A stretch of DNA of 64,000 nt. Source: Kibdelosporangium banguiense (GTDB lineage: Bacteria; Actinomycetota; Actinomycetes; Mycobacteriales; Pseudonocardiaceae). Where the stretch lies: positions 11,545,203-11,609,202 of the forward strand of contig NZ_JAGINW010000001.1 of assembly GCF_017876405.1 (NCBI RefSeq), given 5' to 3'. Position numbers and translations under genes: made by a program. The notes under the pieces were generated by a model. It worked only from the letters and a program-made list of their open reading frames with translations. It ran no database searches and was not told the DNA's origin. Of this stretch, positions 23,085 to 32,714 are shown one piece after another (within the stretch, counting starts at the first letter, position 1; each line of letters begins with the position of its first letter).

Positions 23085-24416
23085 TCAAGCGAACCGGGCC
23101 ATCACGTGCTTGACGCGCGTGTAGTCGGTCAGCCCGGAGACCGACAAATCCTTGCCGTATCCGGACTGGCCGTACCCGCCATGCGGCATTTCGGACGCCA
23201 ACGGGCCGTGCGTGTTCACCCACACGCATCCGAAGTCCAGTTCGGTGCTCACGCGAGCGGCCCGAGCCAGATCCCGGGTCCACACCGAGGAAGCCAGGCC
23301 CTGTGGCACGCCATTTGCCATGGCCACGCCCTCGTCGTCAGTGGCGAACCGCTGCACGGTGATCACCGGGGCGAAGACCTCCTCCTGGATGATCTCGTCG
23401 TCCTGGCGCAGACCGGACACGACAGCCGGGGCAAGGAAGAAGCCCGTCTCGCCGAGCTGTTTCCCTCCACAGTGGACGACAGCGTGCGAAGGAAGACGGT
23501 CCAACAGGCCGGTCACGCGCGCCAATTGGGCCGCACTGTTCAACGGTCCAGTGCTCGCCTTGGACACGTGGGCAACCAAAGCCGAAAGGAACGAGTCGTG
23601 CACATTCTCCTGCACCAGCACACGACTCGCCGCCGTGCAGTCCTGACCGGCGTTGTAGAACGCGGCTCCGACGATGCCTTCGACAGCTGCGGGCACGTCG
23701 ACATCGTCGAACACCACGACAGGGGCGTTGCCGCCGAGTTCGAGGTGTGTGCGCTTGAGAGTCTCGGCGGCGGTCCGTGCGACTTCGATACCCGCACGGG
23801 TCGAGCCCGTGATCGACACCATCGCCGGAACGGGGTGCGCGACCAGCAGACGGCCGGTGTCGCGGTCGCCGGTCACGACGTTGACCAGACCGGCCGGTGC
23901 CAGTGACCCGAGCAGGACTGTGCTGCTCGGCGTGGTGTCCGCGGGCTTCAGGACGACCGTGTTCCCGGCGGCGAGTGCGGGCGCGATCTTCCAGACCGCC
24001 ATCATCAGCGGGTAGTTCCACGGCGTGATCTGCGCGATCACCCCAAGCGGCTCGTGCCGCACGCTGGACGTGTGGCCGGCCAGGTACTCCCCCGCTGTGG
24101 CGCCTTGCAGAGTACGTGCCGCGCCCGCGAAGAACCGGAAAACGTCCGCGGACTGGGGAATCTCCTCCTCCAGGACCACTGCCCGGTCCTTACCGGTCTC
24201 CCGGCACTCCAGGTCGGCGAACTCCTCGGCGCGGGCCTCCAGCGCATCCGCGATGGCCAGCAACACGACCTGACGCTCTTGCGGCGTGCTCCGGCGCCAA
24301 GCCGCGAACGCCTTGACAGCAGTCTGAACCGCAGCGTCGACTTCGGACTCACGACCGATCGGCGCGGTGCCGGAAACCTCGCCGGTCGCCGGGTTGACCA
24401 ACTCCAGCACGCTCAT
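23085..24416 (-). CDS. aldehyde dehydrogenase (4-guanidino/aminobutyraldehyde type)
   Basis: 443 residues of the NAD-dependent ALDH superfamily. Cofactor/catalytic features: ITPWNYPLMMAVWKIAPAL, LELGGNAPVV with catalytic Glu (~224), and the nucleophile in NAGQDCTAASRV (~258). The close of the protein is SGYGKDLSVSGLTDYTRVKH. The sequence is of the gamma-aminobutyraldehyde/guanidinobutyraldehyde dehydrogenase type. The ATG overlaps the stop of the ThDP enzyme (ATGA), and in that setting the most coherent role is oxidation of 4-guanidinobutyraldehyde to 4-guanidinobutyrate (KauB-like). It is slightly shorter than usual (~475). Substrate assignment is inferred from context. Confidence 0.88.
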   Translation of the reverse strand: MSVLELVNPATGEVSGTAPIGRESEVDAAVQTAVKAFAAWRRSTPQERQVVLLAIADALEARAEEFADLECRETGKDRAVVLEEEIPQSADVFRFFAGAARTLQGATAGEYLAGHTSSVRHEPLGVIAQITPWNYPLMMAVWKIAPALAAGNTVVLKPADTTPSSTVLLGSLAPAGLVNVVTGDRDTGRLLVAHPVPAMVSITGSTRAGIEVARTAAETLKRTHLELGGNAPVVVFDDVDVPAAVEGIVGAAFYNAGQDCTAASRVLVQENVHDSFLSALVAHVSKASTGPLNSAAQLARVTGLLDRLPSHAVVHCGGKQLGETGFFLAPAVVSGLRQDDEIIQEEVFAPVITVQRFATDDEGVAMANGVPQGLASSVWTRDLARAARVSTELDFGCVWVNTHGPLASEMPHGGYGQSGYGKDLSVSGLTDYTRVKHVMARFA

Positions 24417-26014
24417 TGCTGCTCCAGGTGCGTCGGGGCGAACATCCGCAACAAGGCAGGCAGGACAACGACCTGAGGGCCGTCGCTGCTCAATGCCTTG
24501 GCAAGGTCGGCGCGCAGCCGCTCGGGTGACGTGAGTGTCGCGGGAACGCCGAAAGACTCGGCCAACGCGACAAAATCGGGCCGCGCCAGCTCAGTCCCGT
24601 TGGCTTCGCCGAACGCGCCGGTCATGTACTCGCGCAGGATGCCGTAACCGCCATCGTCCACGATCAACCAGGTGACCCGCAGGTTGTGCTGACGCGCGGT
24701 GGCCAGCTCCGAAATACCATACATCGCACCGCCGTCGCCGGAGACCGCGAGCACGGGTCCGTCCACAGTCGACGCTGCGCCGAGCGCCGCCGGGTAGGCG
24801 TACCCGAGGCCGCCGGAACCCTGCGCGGAGTTCATCGCACCGCCTCTGGGATCCCACGCGGACCAGGCCCAGTACGACAGGATCGTCATGTCCCAGAAGC
24901 TCGGCGCGTCGTCCGGCAGCGCCTCCCGGACAGCGGCCAGCACATCCCGTTCCAGCTTCAGATCCTGGCTGTCCAGACGTTCCTGGATCTTCGGCAACAG
25001 GTCCGGCACGGGTGCCGTGCGCTGCGCAACGCCGGAGACCAAGGCGCGCAATGCCAGTGCGGCATCGGAGTGGATCCCCAGAGCCGGGTGGTTGGACTCG
25101 AGTTTGCCGAGATCCGCCTCGATCTGGATCACACGCCCTCGAGGCGCGAACGTGTGGTAGTTGCTCGACAGTTCGCCCAGGCCGGAGCCAACGACCAGCA
25201 GTATGTCGGCGTCCTGCAGTACCTCGGTGGTGTGCCAGTCCTCCACCCACGATTGCAATGAAAGCGGGTGCTGCCAGGCAAACGCGCCTCGTCCACCGAA
25301 TGTCGTGACCACCGGGGTGCCAAGTTTCTCAGCCAGTGCAAGCAGTTCCTGCTCAGCGCCGCCCCGTACCACTCCCCCGCCGGCCAGCACGACCGGCCGG
25401 GACGCCTCGGACAACAGTCGGCACGCCTCGGCGATCAGTTCCGGACGCGGCACGAGCGCGCGTGGCTCTCCGGACAATTCCGTCACAGCTGGGATGTCAG
25501 TGTCTGCCAGCAGGATGTCCTGCGGGATCTCCAGCCACACCGGCCCGGTTGGCGCGCAAGCAGCGATCTGCCAGGCCTCGGCGATCGCGGACGGGATCTG
25601 CGAAGCGGACCGCACTACTCGCGTGTGCTTCACGATGTCCCGGAAACTGGCCCGCTGATCAGGTAGTTCATGCAGGAATCCACGCCGTGCGCCGCCCAGC
25701 CCGGCCGACGGGATCTGGCTGCTGATGCCGAACACCGGCACCGATGCCGCCACTGCCTCCTGCAACCCGGCAAGCGTTTGCAGAGCGCCAGGCCCGGTCG
25801 ACACGAACAGCGGAGTCACGCTCCTGGTCATCCGCGCGTACCCGTCGGCCGCGAAAGCCGCGTTCACCTCGGTCCGGCTGCCCACGTACCGCAGCGAAGA
25901 CCGGCGCAACGCGTCGAACAACCCCAGCGCGTGCTGCCCAGGTAGCCCGAACACAGTCTGCGCGCCCAGTGCGGTCAAGGATTCGACGACCAGGTCGCCG
26001 CCAGTACGGCTCAT
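24413..26014 (-). CDS. ThDP-dependent decarboxylase (AruI/acetolactate synthase-like)
   Basis: 533 residues. N-terminal Pyr domain with the ThDP-activating glutamate in SRTEVNAAFAADGYAR (~48), a central FAD/DHS-like domain (VVLAGGGVVRGGAEQELL), and a C-terminal PP domain with the Mg/ThDP motif AVSGDGGAMYGISELATA and IVDDGGYGI. Family members include acetolactate synthase, benzoylformate decarboxylase and 2-ketoarginine decarboxylase. It lies between a ureohydrolase (ATGA overlap with its stop) and an aldehyde dehydrogenase, so I infer 2-ketoarginine decarboxylase (AruI-like) giving 4-guanidinobutyraldehyde. Acetolactate synthase activity is less likely, since no regulatory subunit is nearby. 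Confidence 0.85.
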   Translation of the reverse strand: MSRTGGDLVVESLTALGAQTVFGLPGQHALGLFDALRRSSLRYVGSRTEVNAAFAADGYARMTRSVTPLFVSTGPGALQTLAGLQEAVAASVPVFGISSQIPSAGLGGARRGFLHELPDQRASFRDIVKHTRVVRSASQIPSAIAEAWQIAACAPTGPVWLEIPQDILLADTDIPAVTELSGEPRALVPRPELIAEACRLLSEASRPVVLAGGGVVRGGAEQELLALAEKLGTPVVTTFGGRGAFAWQHPLSLQSWVEDWHTTEVLQDADILLVVGSGLGELSSNYHTFAPRGRVIQIEADLGKLESNHPALGIHSDAALALRALVSGVAQRTAPVPDLLPKIQERLDSQDLKLERDVLAAVREALPDDAPSFWDMTILSYWAWSAWDPRGGAMNSAQGSGGLGYAYPAALGAASTVDGPVLAVSGDGGAMYGISELATARQHNLRVTWLIVDDGGYGILREYMTGAFGEANGTELARPDFVALAESFGVPATLTSPERLRADLAKALSSDGPQVVVLPALLRMFAPTHLEQQ

Positions 26015-26949
26015 TGCTTCACACCCATGGCAAGCAGTGTGACCAAGTCGTACGCAACGTGCGACGCGGCAACGGAAGTCATGTCCGCATGGTCGTACGC
26101 GGGCGCCACTTCGACCACATCGGCGGAAACCAGGTTCGTGCCCGCCAGGCCTCGCAGGATCTCCAGCAGTTCACGGCTGGTCATACCGCCCGCCTCGGGC
26201 GTGCCGGTTCCCGGTGCGTGCGCGGGGTCGAGCACGTCGATGTCGACCGACACGTACAGCGGGCGGTCGCCGATCCGGTCCCGCAGCGCCTCGATCACCT
26301 CGTCGACCCCACGCCGCATGACGTCGGCCGACGTGACAACGCCGAAGCCCAGCCGCTTGTCCTCGGACAGATCCGCCTTGCCGTACAGCGGCCCACGAGT
26401 GCCCACATGCGACAGTGCGGACGTGTCCAGGATGCCTTCCTCGACCGCACGTCGGAACGGCGTCCCATGGGTGTACGGCTCGCCGAAGTAGGTGTCCCAG
26501 GTGTCCAGATGCGCGTCGAAGTGCAGCAACGCCACCGGCCCGTGCTTGGCTGCCACGGCACGCAGCAAGGGCAGGGCGATCGTGTGGTCGCCGCCGATCG
26601 TCACCAGCCGCGTATCGGTGTCCAGCAGACCTGTGGCCTGCTCCTGGATCTCGGTGATCGCCTTGCCGATGTTGAACGGATTGCACACGATGTCGCCCGC
26701 GTCCACCACCTGCGCCGACTCGAACGGCGAGTAGTCCAGCCCTGGGTGGTACGGCCGCAGCAACCTGCTCGCCTCGCGCACCGCAGCAGGCGCGAACCGG
26801 GCGCCCGGGCGGTAGGAAACACCGGTGTCGAACGGGACTCCCACCACCGCGATGTCGGCCGAGATCACCTGGTCCAGCCTGGGCAGCCGGGCAAAAGTCG
26901 CCGGCCCGGCGAACCGCGGCACCACAGAGCTGTCAGTCGGGCCGATCAC
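26011..26949 (-). CDS. ureohydrolase (guanidinobutyrase/agmatinase family)
   Basis: 312 residues. The dinuclear Mn ligands are all present: IGGDHTIALPLL, LHFDAHLDTWD and SVDIDVLDPAHAPGTG. Length and sequence fit the agmatinase/guanidinobutyrase group rather than arginase. Given the neighbouring ThDP decarboxylase and aldehyde dehydrogenase, the likely reaction is 4-guanidinobutyrate to 4-aminobutyrate plus urea (GbuA-like); agmatine remains possible. It starts at ATG 26949, overlapping the symporter stop, and its stop overlaps the ThDP enzyme start. No separate arginine transaminase or decarboxylase is in the window. Confidence 0.9.
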   Translation of the reverse strand: MIGPTDSSVVPRFAGPATFARLPRLDQVISADIAVVGVPFDTGVSYRPGARFAPAAVREASRLLRPYHPGLDYSPFESAQVVDAGDIVCNPFNIGKAITEIQEQATGLLDTDTRLVTIGGDHTIALPLLRAVAAKHGPVALLHFDAHLDTWDTYFGEPYTHGTPFRRAVEEGILDTSALSHVGTRGPLYGKADLSEDKRLGFGVVTSADVMRRGVDEVIEALRDRIGDRPLYVSVDIDVLDPAHAPGTGTPEAGGMTSRELLEILRGLAGTNLVSADVVEVAPAYDHADMTSVAASHVAYDLVTLLAMGVKQ

Positions 26950-28376
26950 GCGGGTACCCCTTCCTTGACTTCCTTGGTCCTTGATTCCCAGTGTTCAAGC
27001 ACGGCCGCGTCGGTCGGCGGCGTGAGCAGGCTGACCACGACGTAGGCCACGAGGCTGACACCGAGGCCGTAGTAGATGACCTCGTTGGCCTCCAGCCCGG
27101 CGGTGAACATCACGATGACCACGGTGATCGCGCCGGAGACCATCGATGCCAGCGCGCCCTGCCGGTTGCCGCGTTTCCAGATCATGCCGCCGACAATCGC
27201 CACCAGCAGCCCGCCGACCAGCAGGTTGTACGCGACCGTCAGCGCGGCGATCACGCCTTCGATCAGCACGGCGAGCACGATCGCGACGATCCCCAGCACG
27301 AGCGTGAACATGCGGTTGGAGTGCACGTTGTCCTTGGCTGTGGCGGCACGACGCGTCAGCCTGGGCCAGATGTCGTTCGCGGCAACGGTCGAGGCAGCGA
27401 TCAACGCACCGCTGGACGTGGACATCAATGCCGCCAAGGCTGCCGCGAGCACCAACCCACGCACACCGGTCGGCAGCAAGCCCTCCACCGCGGTGGCGAA
27501 GGCGTCGTCCTTGCTGGCCAAGGCCGGGTACAGCGCCTTGGTCGCCATCCCGATCAACGCGCCGGCGAAGGCGTAGATCACGCAGTAGAGGCCCGAGGTG
27601 ATCCCGCCCCAGGTGGCCACGGCGGGCGTGCGAGCGGTGAACACGCGCTGCCAGATGTCCTGTCCGATCAGCAGTCCGAGGGTGTAGATCACCAGGTAGG
27701 TCACGATCGTCTCGCCGCCGATCGAGGTGAAGTCGAAGAAACTCGCGTCCAGCCGCTCCCGCATTCCCTCGAAACCACCGGCCTTGATCACCGCGAACGG
27801 CAGCAGCAGGATCAGGATGCCGACGGTCTTGACCACGAACTGGACGATGTCGGTCATCGAAATCGACCACATACCACCGAGAACCGAGTACAGCACGACG
27901 ATTCCACCGGCGAGCAGAATGCTGGCCCAGCGGTCGAAGCCGAACAGCACGTGGAAGATCGTCGACGACGCGCCCAGCGAAGTGACGGTCAACATCAGCG
28001 CGTACCCCCACATCACCGTGCCGGACACCGCCGCGGAATTCCCGCCATAGCGGACATCCAGCATCTCGGAGACGGTGTACACCTTCAGCCGGGAGATCCG
28101 CCGCGCGTACGCCGCCGAAAGCAGCAGAATCCCCAGGCCGATGGCGAGAACCAGCCAGGCTCCGGAGATCCCGAACTTGTAGCCGAGGCCGACGCCGCCG
28201 ACCGTGGACGCCCCGCCGAGCACAATGGCCGACATCGTGCCCGAGTACATCAACCCGCCGAGCCGCCTGCCGGCGACCAGATATTCGCTCTTGGTGGTGG
28301 CGCGGCGCATTCCCCACCACCCCATCGCGACCATGCCGAGGAGGTAGGCGACAATCACCGTGTAGTCGAGGACCAT
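26946..28376 (-). CDS. sodium:solute symporter (SSS family)
   Basis: 476 residues with about 13 hydrophobic helices. Family sequences include AGRRLGGLMYSGTMSAIVLG near the N terminus, LGGMWSISMTDIVQF, and ALAALMSTSSGALIAAST in the middle of the protein. ATG 28376 has CCGGAGAACAG upstream; an ATG at 28436 would add a non-membrane leader. It is the first gene of the operon: its stop overlaps the ureohydrolase start. The likely substrate is an arginine-derived or guanidino compound, by context. A PucR regulator diverges 124 bp away. Confidence 0.88.
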   Translation of the reverse strand: MVLDYTVIVAYLLGMVAMGWWGMRRATTKSEYLVAGRRLGGLMYSGTMSAIVLGGASTVGGVGLGYKFGISGAWLVLAIGLGILLLSAAYARRISRLKVYTVSEMLDVRYGGNSAAVSGTVMWGYALMLTVTSLGASSTIFHVLFGFDRWASILLAGGIVVLYSVLGGMWSISMTDIVQFVVKTVGILILLLPFAVIKAGGFEGMRERLDASFFDFTSIGGETIVTYLVIYTLGLLIGQDIWQRVFTARTPAVATWGGITSGLYCVIYAFAGALIGMATKALYPALASKDDAFATAVEGLLPTGVRGLVLAAALAALMSTSSGALIAASTVAANDIWPRLTRRAATAKDNVHSNRMFTLVLGIVAIVLAVLIEGVIAALTVAYNLLVGGLLVAIVGGMIWKRGNRQGALASMVSGAITVVIVMFTAGLEANEVIYYGLGVSLVAYVVVSLLTPPTDAAVLEHWESRTKEVKEGVPA

Positions 28377-28500
28377 GCTGTTCTCCGGTGCCTGGAGTGA
28401 CGTTCCGATTACCGTAGAGACCCAGGCCTGGTCCATTCAGTGGTTGTTCTGCACAATCTCGGCCACCACCATTGGATGAAATGGCCCAGGGAGGCGCGCC

Positions 28501-30018
28501 ATGGTGCTCAGGACGATTCCGCTGCGTGCGGTGACCGGCCGGGCGGAGCTCGGGCTGGAGGTCCGGGCCGGGAAATCCGAGCTGGACCGGCCGATCTGCT
28601 GGGCACACGTCAGCGAGCTGCGCGACCCCGTGCCCTACCTGCTCGGCCAGGAGCTGCTGCTGACCGCGGGGGTGAACTTCCCCAAGACTCCCGCGGAGAT
28701 CGACGCCTACGTGGAAAGCCTGGTCGACGCCGGTGTGAGCGCGTTGGGCTTCGGCGTCACGCCGGTGTACGACGCTGTCCCGAAAGAGCTCGTCAAGGCG
28801 TGCCGCGACCGCGGCCTGCCGCTGCTGGCGGTCCCGGAGCGGACGCCGTTCCTGGCCGTCAGCCAGGCTGTCGGCAACGCGCTCGCCGAAGCCCAGAACG
28901 CCGAACTGCGGGTCATCGCCGACAGCCAGCGCGCCCTGACACGCGCCGCCGCCCGGCCCCGGCCGACCGAGACGACGGTTCGCGCGCTGGCCACATCGCT
29001 GACCGGGTGGGCGATGCTGCTCGACTCCGAGGGCGCCGTCGTGACCCGATCCGGCCTCGCGCCCGAGCCGTCCGAAGATCTTCGAGCGCTGGCAGGCAAG
29101 CTGCGCGGCGGTTCCGGTCCCCGCAGCGCGAGCACGCACGTCGGCGACGATCACGCGGTGTTGCACCCGGTTGAGCCGTCTTCGGTTCTCATCGTGGGAC
29201 GCAGCCGTGCTTTCAGCGTCGGGGACCGTGCCGTCGTCGCGATGGCGCTGGCGATGCTCGGCCTGCTGCGGCGTGAAGTCGACTCGTCGCGCGGGTACGC
29301 GTCCCGGCTCGCCGCGCGGCTGCTGCTGGCCGCGGGTTCGGCCGCGGAGTCCACTGGGGACCTACTGGCCGCCTTGCTGGACAACCGGGCAGGCCAGGAT
29401 TACCGCGTACTTGCCGGAGTCGACGTGCGGCGGCGGCCACGGGTCAGCCCGGACGGCGACTTCGCGCAGCTCGTGCAACTTCTGGGCACGCCGTTGGTGG
29501 ATCTGACCGGCGGCAGCTTCCGCGCGATCGTCGCCGCACGGTCGGCTCCTGGGCATGCGGCGCTGGACGCTCTCCACAAACGCGGGTGGCTCATCGGGAT
29601 GAGCGGCGTGACGTCGGTCGGCGATCTGCGCTCAGCAGAGCGGGAAGCAGTCGCGCTACGGCGCCGCGCGGCCGCGAGCGGCCAGCCAGTCAGCGCCGAC
29701 GACGAATCCGGGAGCGTCACATCGTTGGTCGACCCTGCTCAGGCCCGTGCCTACGCCCGGCGTACCCTCGCGCCGCTCACCGAGATCAAGTCACCCGGGG
29801 CGACGCATCTTGTTGAGACACTTCGGGTCTGGCTGGCCAACCACGGCAACTGGGACCGCAGTGCGGCCATGCTCCAGGTGCACCGCAACTCGGTGCGGCA
29901 CCGGATCGGCCAGATCGAACGGGCCCTGCACGTCGACCTGTCCCAGGTTCAGCCCCGGATGGATCTCTGGTACGCGGTGAACTGGCTGCCGCCGGACTGG
30001 CCGGCCGGCGCCGACTGA
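28501..30018 (+). CDS. PucR-family transcriptional regulator
   Basis: 505 residues. N-terminal PucR ligand-sensing domain (residues ~15-140; PYLLGQELLLTAGVNFPKTP, GFGVTPVYDAVPKELVKA). The C-terminal HTH_30 DNA-binding domain is clear: LVETLRVWLANHGNWDRSA then AMLQVHRNSVRHRIGQIERA. PucR regulators control purine, amino-acid and polyamine catabolism. The gene diverges from the guanidino-compound operon and is its probable regulator. ATG 28501 has GGGAGG upstream. An ATG that would add a leader upstream is less likely. Confidence 0.9.
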   Translation: MVLRTIPLRAVTGRAELGLEVRAGKSELDRPICWAHVSELRDPVPYLLGQELLLTAGVNFPKTPAEIDAYVESLVDAGVSALGFGVTPVYDAVPKELVKACRDRGLPLLAVPERTPFLAVSQAVGNALAEAQNAELRVIADSQRALTRAAARPRPTETTVRALATSLTGWAMLLDSEGAVVTRSGLAPEPSEDLRALAGKLRGGSGPRSASTHVGDDHAVLHPVEPSSVLIVGRSRAFSVGDRAVVAMALAMLGLLRREVDSSRGYASRLAARLLLAAGSAAESTGDLLAALLDNRAGQDYRVLAGVDVRRRPRVSPDGDFAQLVQLLGTPLVDLTGGSFRAIVAARSAPGHAALDALHKRGWLIGMSGVTSVGDLRSAEREAVALRRRAAASGQPVSADDESGSVTSLVDPAQARAYARRTLAPLTEIKSPGATHLVETLRVWLANHGNWDRSAAMLQVHRNSVRHRIGQIERALHVDLSQVQPRMDLWYAVNWLPPDWPAGAD

Positions 30019-30386
30019 CCGCGTGTTCCACGTACTCGGGAAAACGATTTCTGAATGAAATGCGCCGATATTCGGCCACGCCGGCATCGGACGACCGGAT
30101 TAGGCCATTCAGAGTAATCCTATCCGTCGTGCGCAAACATGCGGAACCGCTATTCACATTCACTCGTTCGGACTAGTGAACACGGATACCCAGCAACGAT
30201 CTTGTCAGGCATCCCGCCCGGCGATTGTATACATCAAGATCGGCCCGCGAGGTACCGCCGCGCTGTGGTAGAACTCCCGCGCTCGGTATGTACCTGCGGA
30301 CAGGCGAAAGGCGATGTTGGCAGTCGTGCGGTCGACGATCCAGTGCCACCGAGTTCCCCAATCTACTGCGGAATTTGCGGAGCGTC
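30019..30386. other. intergenic region before the conservon
   Basis: 368 bp between the PucR gene and cvnA. No gene-like frame was recognised. It should hold the conservon promoter. A TTGTATACAT at 30225-30234 (palindromic GTATAC core) recurs in the reverse orientation at 36833-36842, beside the ternary system; it may be a GntR-type site, but this is weak evidence. Confidence 0.4.
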
Positions 30387-32684
30387 GTGCAGAAAACCGA
30401 TGACCCCTCAGCGGGGCAGGACAAATCCATCCGGAAGCGGCTGACCCGCACGGTTCTGATTCCCAGTATCACGTTGCTGGTGCTCTGGATCGCGGTATCG
30501 TCGTACTTCGTCTTCAACGGCCTCTACGCCAAAGTCGTCGCCGATTCGGTCCGCCAGGTGTCCATTCCGGCACTCAGTGCGCTGGCCGCCATCCAGCAGG
30601 AACGTCAGGTCGGCGTGGAGTTCCTGGTCAACAACGGGGTCAGCCAGGCGGATCTGGCCGACCGCCAGAAGCTGACCGACGAGCGGCTGCGGGAACTGCA
30701 GACGGTTTTCGGCCCCGCCATCGACAGTGCGCCCGCCCAGATCGCCGACCGGATGCGGGAACTGAAGTCCGGTTTCGACCAGCTGCCGGTCATTCGCGCC
30801 CAGATCGGCTTCAAGAGCGTGTCGAAAGCGCAGGCCAACGACTTCTACAACGGCATTCTCGACACGGCGTTCCGGCTGTTCGAAGTGCAGGCCCGCGTGG
30901 TGCCCGACGAGGTCGCCGTCCAGGGGGCCATCGCGGCGATCACGGTGTTCCGCAGCACGGACAACATGTCGCGCGAGGCATCCCTGATCACGAGCGGCTA
31001 CGCGTCGGGCACGCTGACGCCGGACGAGTTCATGCTGTTCACCCAGCTCATGGGCGTCTACCGGGCCGACCTGAGCCGCAACGCGCAGTTCCTGGAGCCC
31101 AGCTCCCAGGCCCTGTATCAGAACCTGATCGCCAGCGACTCGTGGAAGCGGCTGGCCGCGGCCGAGGACGCGCTGGTCAAGCGTGGCCCGTGGACGCCCA
31201 AGGACAAGGCCGGGCTGCCGGTGGGCCAGACGGACTGGCAGAAGGTGAGCAACGACGTCGCGGCCGCGATGACGACACTGACGATCGATCAGGCGGACAA
31301 GGTCTCGGCCGCGGCCATCGCGTCCGGCGAGAGCCAGCTGCGAAACGCCATCATCGGCAGTGTCATCGCCCTGCTCGTGTCGGTCGCGTCGGTGATCATC
31401 GCGGTCCGGGTGTCCCGGACCCTGGTCGACCGGACACTGATGACGCGGCTGGAGCGGTTGCGTAACGACTCCCTGGACCTGGCGGGCAACCGGCTGCCCG
31501 ACATCGTCGACCGGCTCAAGAGCGGCCAGCAGGTCGACGTGGCCGCCGAGCTGCCCAGGCTGGACCACGGCAAGGACGAGATCGGCCAGGTCGCCGAGGC
31601 GCTCAACATCGCGCAGCTGACCGCGGTGTCCGCGGCGGTCAGCGAGGCCAAGGCCCGCAGCGGTGTGCACAACGTGTTCCTCGGCATCGCCCACCGCAAC
31701 CAGGTCCTGGTGCACCGCCAGCTGCAGATCCTCGACGAGATGGAGAAACGCGAGGAGGACTCCGCCCAGCTGGCGTCGCTGTTCCAGCTCGATCACCTGG
31801 CCACCCGGGCCCGGCGGACCACCGAGAACCTGATCATCCTCGGCGGCAAGCAGCCCGGCCGGCGCTGGCGCAACCCCGTGCCGCTGATGGAGGTCCTGCG
31901 GGCCGCGGTGTCGGAGACCGAGCAGTACTCGCGGGTGCGGGTCGAGGCGATCCCGGAGGTCTCGATCACCGGCTCGGCCGTGGCCGACACGATCCACCTG
32001 GTCGCCGAGCTGGTCGACAACGGCACCACCTACTCCCCGCCCGGCTCGCAGGTCGAGGTCACGGCCACGCTCGTGGCCCGGGGTGTCGTGATCGAGGTCT
32101 CCGACCAAGGGCTCGGCATGACCGAAACCGTCCGGGACTGGGCCAACGCGATGATGGCCGAAACCCCGGAATTCGACGCGATGGCATTGCGCGCGGACAC
32201 CAGTCTCGGTTTGTTCGTGGTCGCCCGAATCGCCTCGCGACTGGGCATCACAGTGACATTCGCGCCATCGCGTTACGGCGGGACGCGAGCCACTGTGCTG
32301 ATCCCGACCCAGGTACTTGTCGCCGACGGCCAGACCGAGGACAGAATCGTGGTGAGCGATCCGCAACCCCCGATCGAATGGCCGGAACCCCGGGCCGCGA
32401 TCCATTCAAGCGGTGTCTTGGCGCGAGCGGAGGAAAAACCGGAAAAACCCCGGCCGAAGCCTCGCCCCGCACCGGACGAAACCCCGCAAGGTGAGCGCGC
32501 GCCGTTACCCCAACGGCGGCCGCAACAGAATCTTGTCACCCAACTGCGTGACGATCCTGACGACGATCACGGCGACGACGACGTCGAGTCCGGAAATGCT
32601 CGCGAGTTCGACCAGTCCCGCACCCTCTCGGCTTTCCACAAAGGAACGCTGCGAGGCCGGGAATCCGATATGTCAGCAGACTGA
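30387..32684 (+). CDS. cvnA: conservon sensor kinase-like protein with NIT domain
   Basis: 765 residues from GTG 30387 (GCGGAGCGTC upstream). TM1 at ~20-42 (LIPSITLLVLWIAVSSYFVF), then an external nitrate/nitrite-sensing (NIT) helical domain, TM2 at ~320-342 (IIGSVIALLVSVASVIIAV), a HAMP-like linker, and a HATPase domain with AELVDNGTTYSPPG (~540) and VSDQGLGMTE (~575). The H-box region has HRNQVLVHRQLQILDEM but not a classical two-component kinase partner; CvnA-type proteins signal with CvnB-D instead. A Pro/charged tail follows. The gene begins the cvnABCD operon. Confidence 0.88.
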   Translation: MQKTDDPSAGQDKSIRKRLTRTVLIPSITLLVLWIAVSSYFVFNGLYAKVVADSVRQVSIPALSALAAIQQERQVGVEFLVNNGVSQADLADRQKLTDERLRELQTVFGPAIDSAPAQIADRMRELKSGFDQLPVIRAQIGFKSVSKAQANDFYNGILDTAFRLFEVQARVVPDEVAVQGAIAAITVFRSTDNMSREASLITSGYASGTLTPDEFMLFTQLMGVYRADLSRNAQFLEPSSQALYQNLIASDSWKRLAAAEDALVKRGPWTPKDKAGLPVGQTDWQKVSNDVAAAMTTLTIDQADKVSAAAIASGESQLRNAIIGSVIALLVSVASVIIAVRVSRTLVDRTLMTRLERLRNDSLDLAGNRLPDIVDRLKSGQQVDVAAELPRLDHGKDEIGQVAEALNIAQLTAVSAAVSEAKARSGVHNVFLGIAHRNQVLVHRQLQILDEMEKREEDSAQLASLFQLDHLATRARRTTENLIILGGKQPGRRWRNPVPLMEVLRAAVSETEQYSRVRVEAIPEVSITGSAVADTIHLVAELVDNGTTYSPPGSQVEVTATLVARGVVIEVSDQGLGMTETVRDWANAMMAETPEFDAMALRADTSLGLFVVARIASRLGITVTFAPSRYGGTRATVLIPTQVLVADGQTEDRIVVSDPQPPIEWPEPRAAIHSSGVLARAEEKPEKPRPKPRPAPDETPQGERAPLPQRRPQQNLVTQLRDDPDDDHGDDDVESGNAREFDQSRTLSAFHKGTLRGRESDMSAD

Positions 32685-32714
32685 CTCAGGTTATCCAGCA
32701 GGGGAATCGCTAGC

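Noticed and set aside
26995..29166. Long antisense frame across the symporter and PucR genes
   Set aside because: Overlaps two well-supported genes in other frames and shows no domain.
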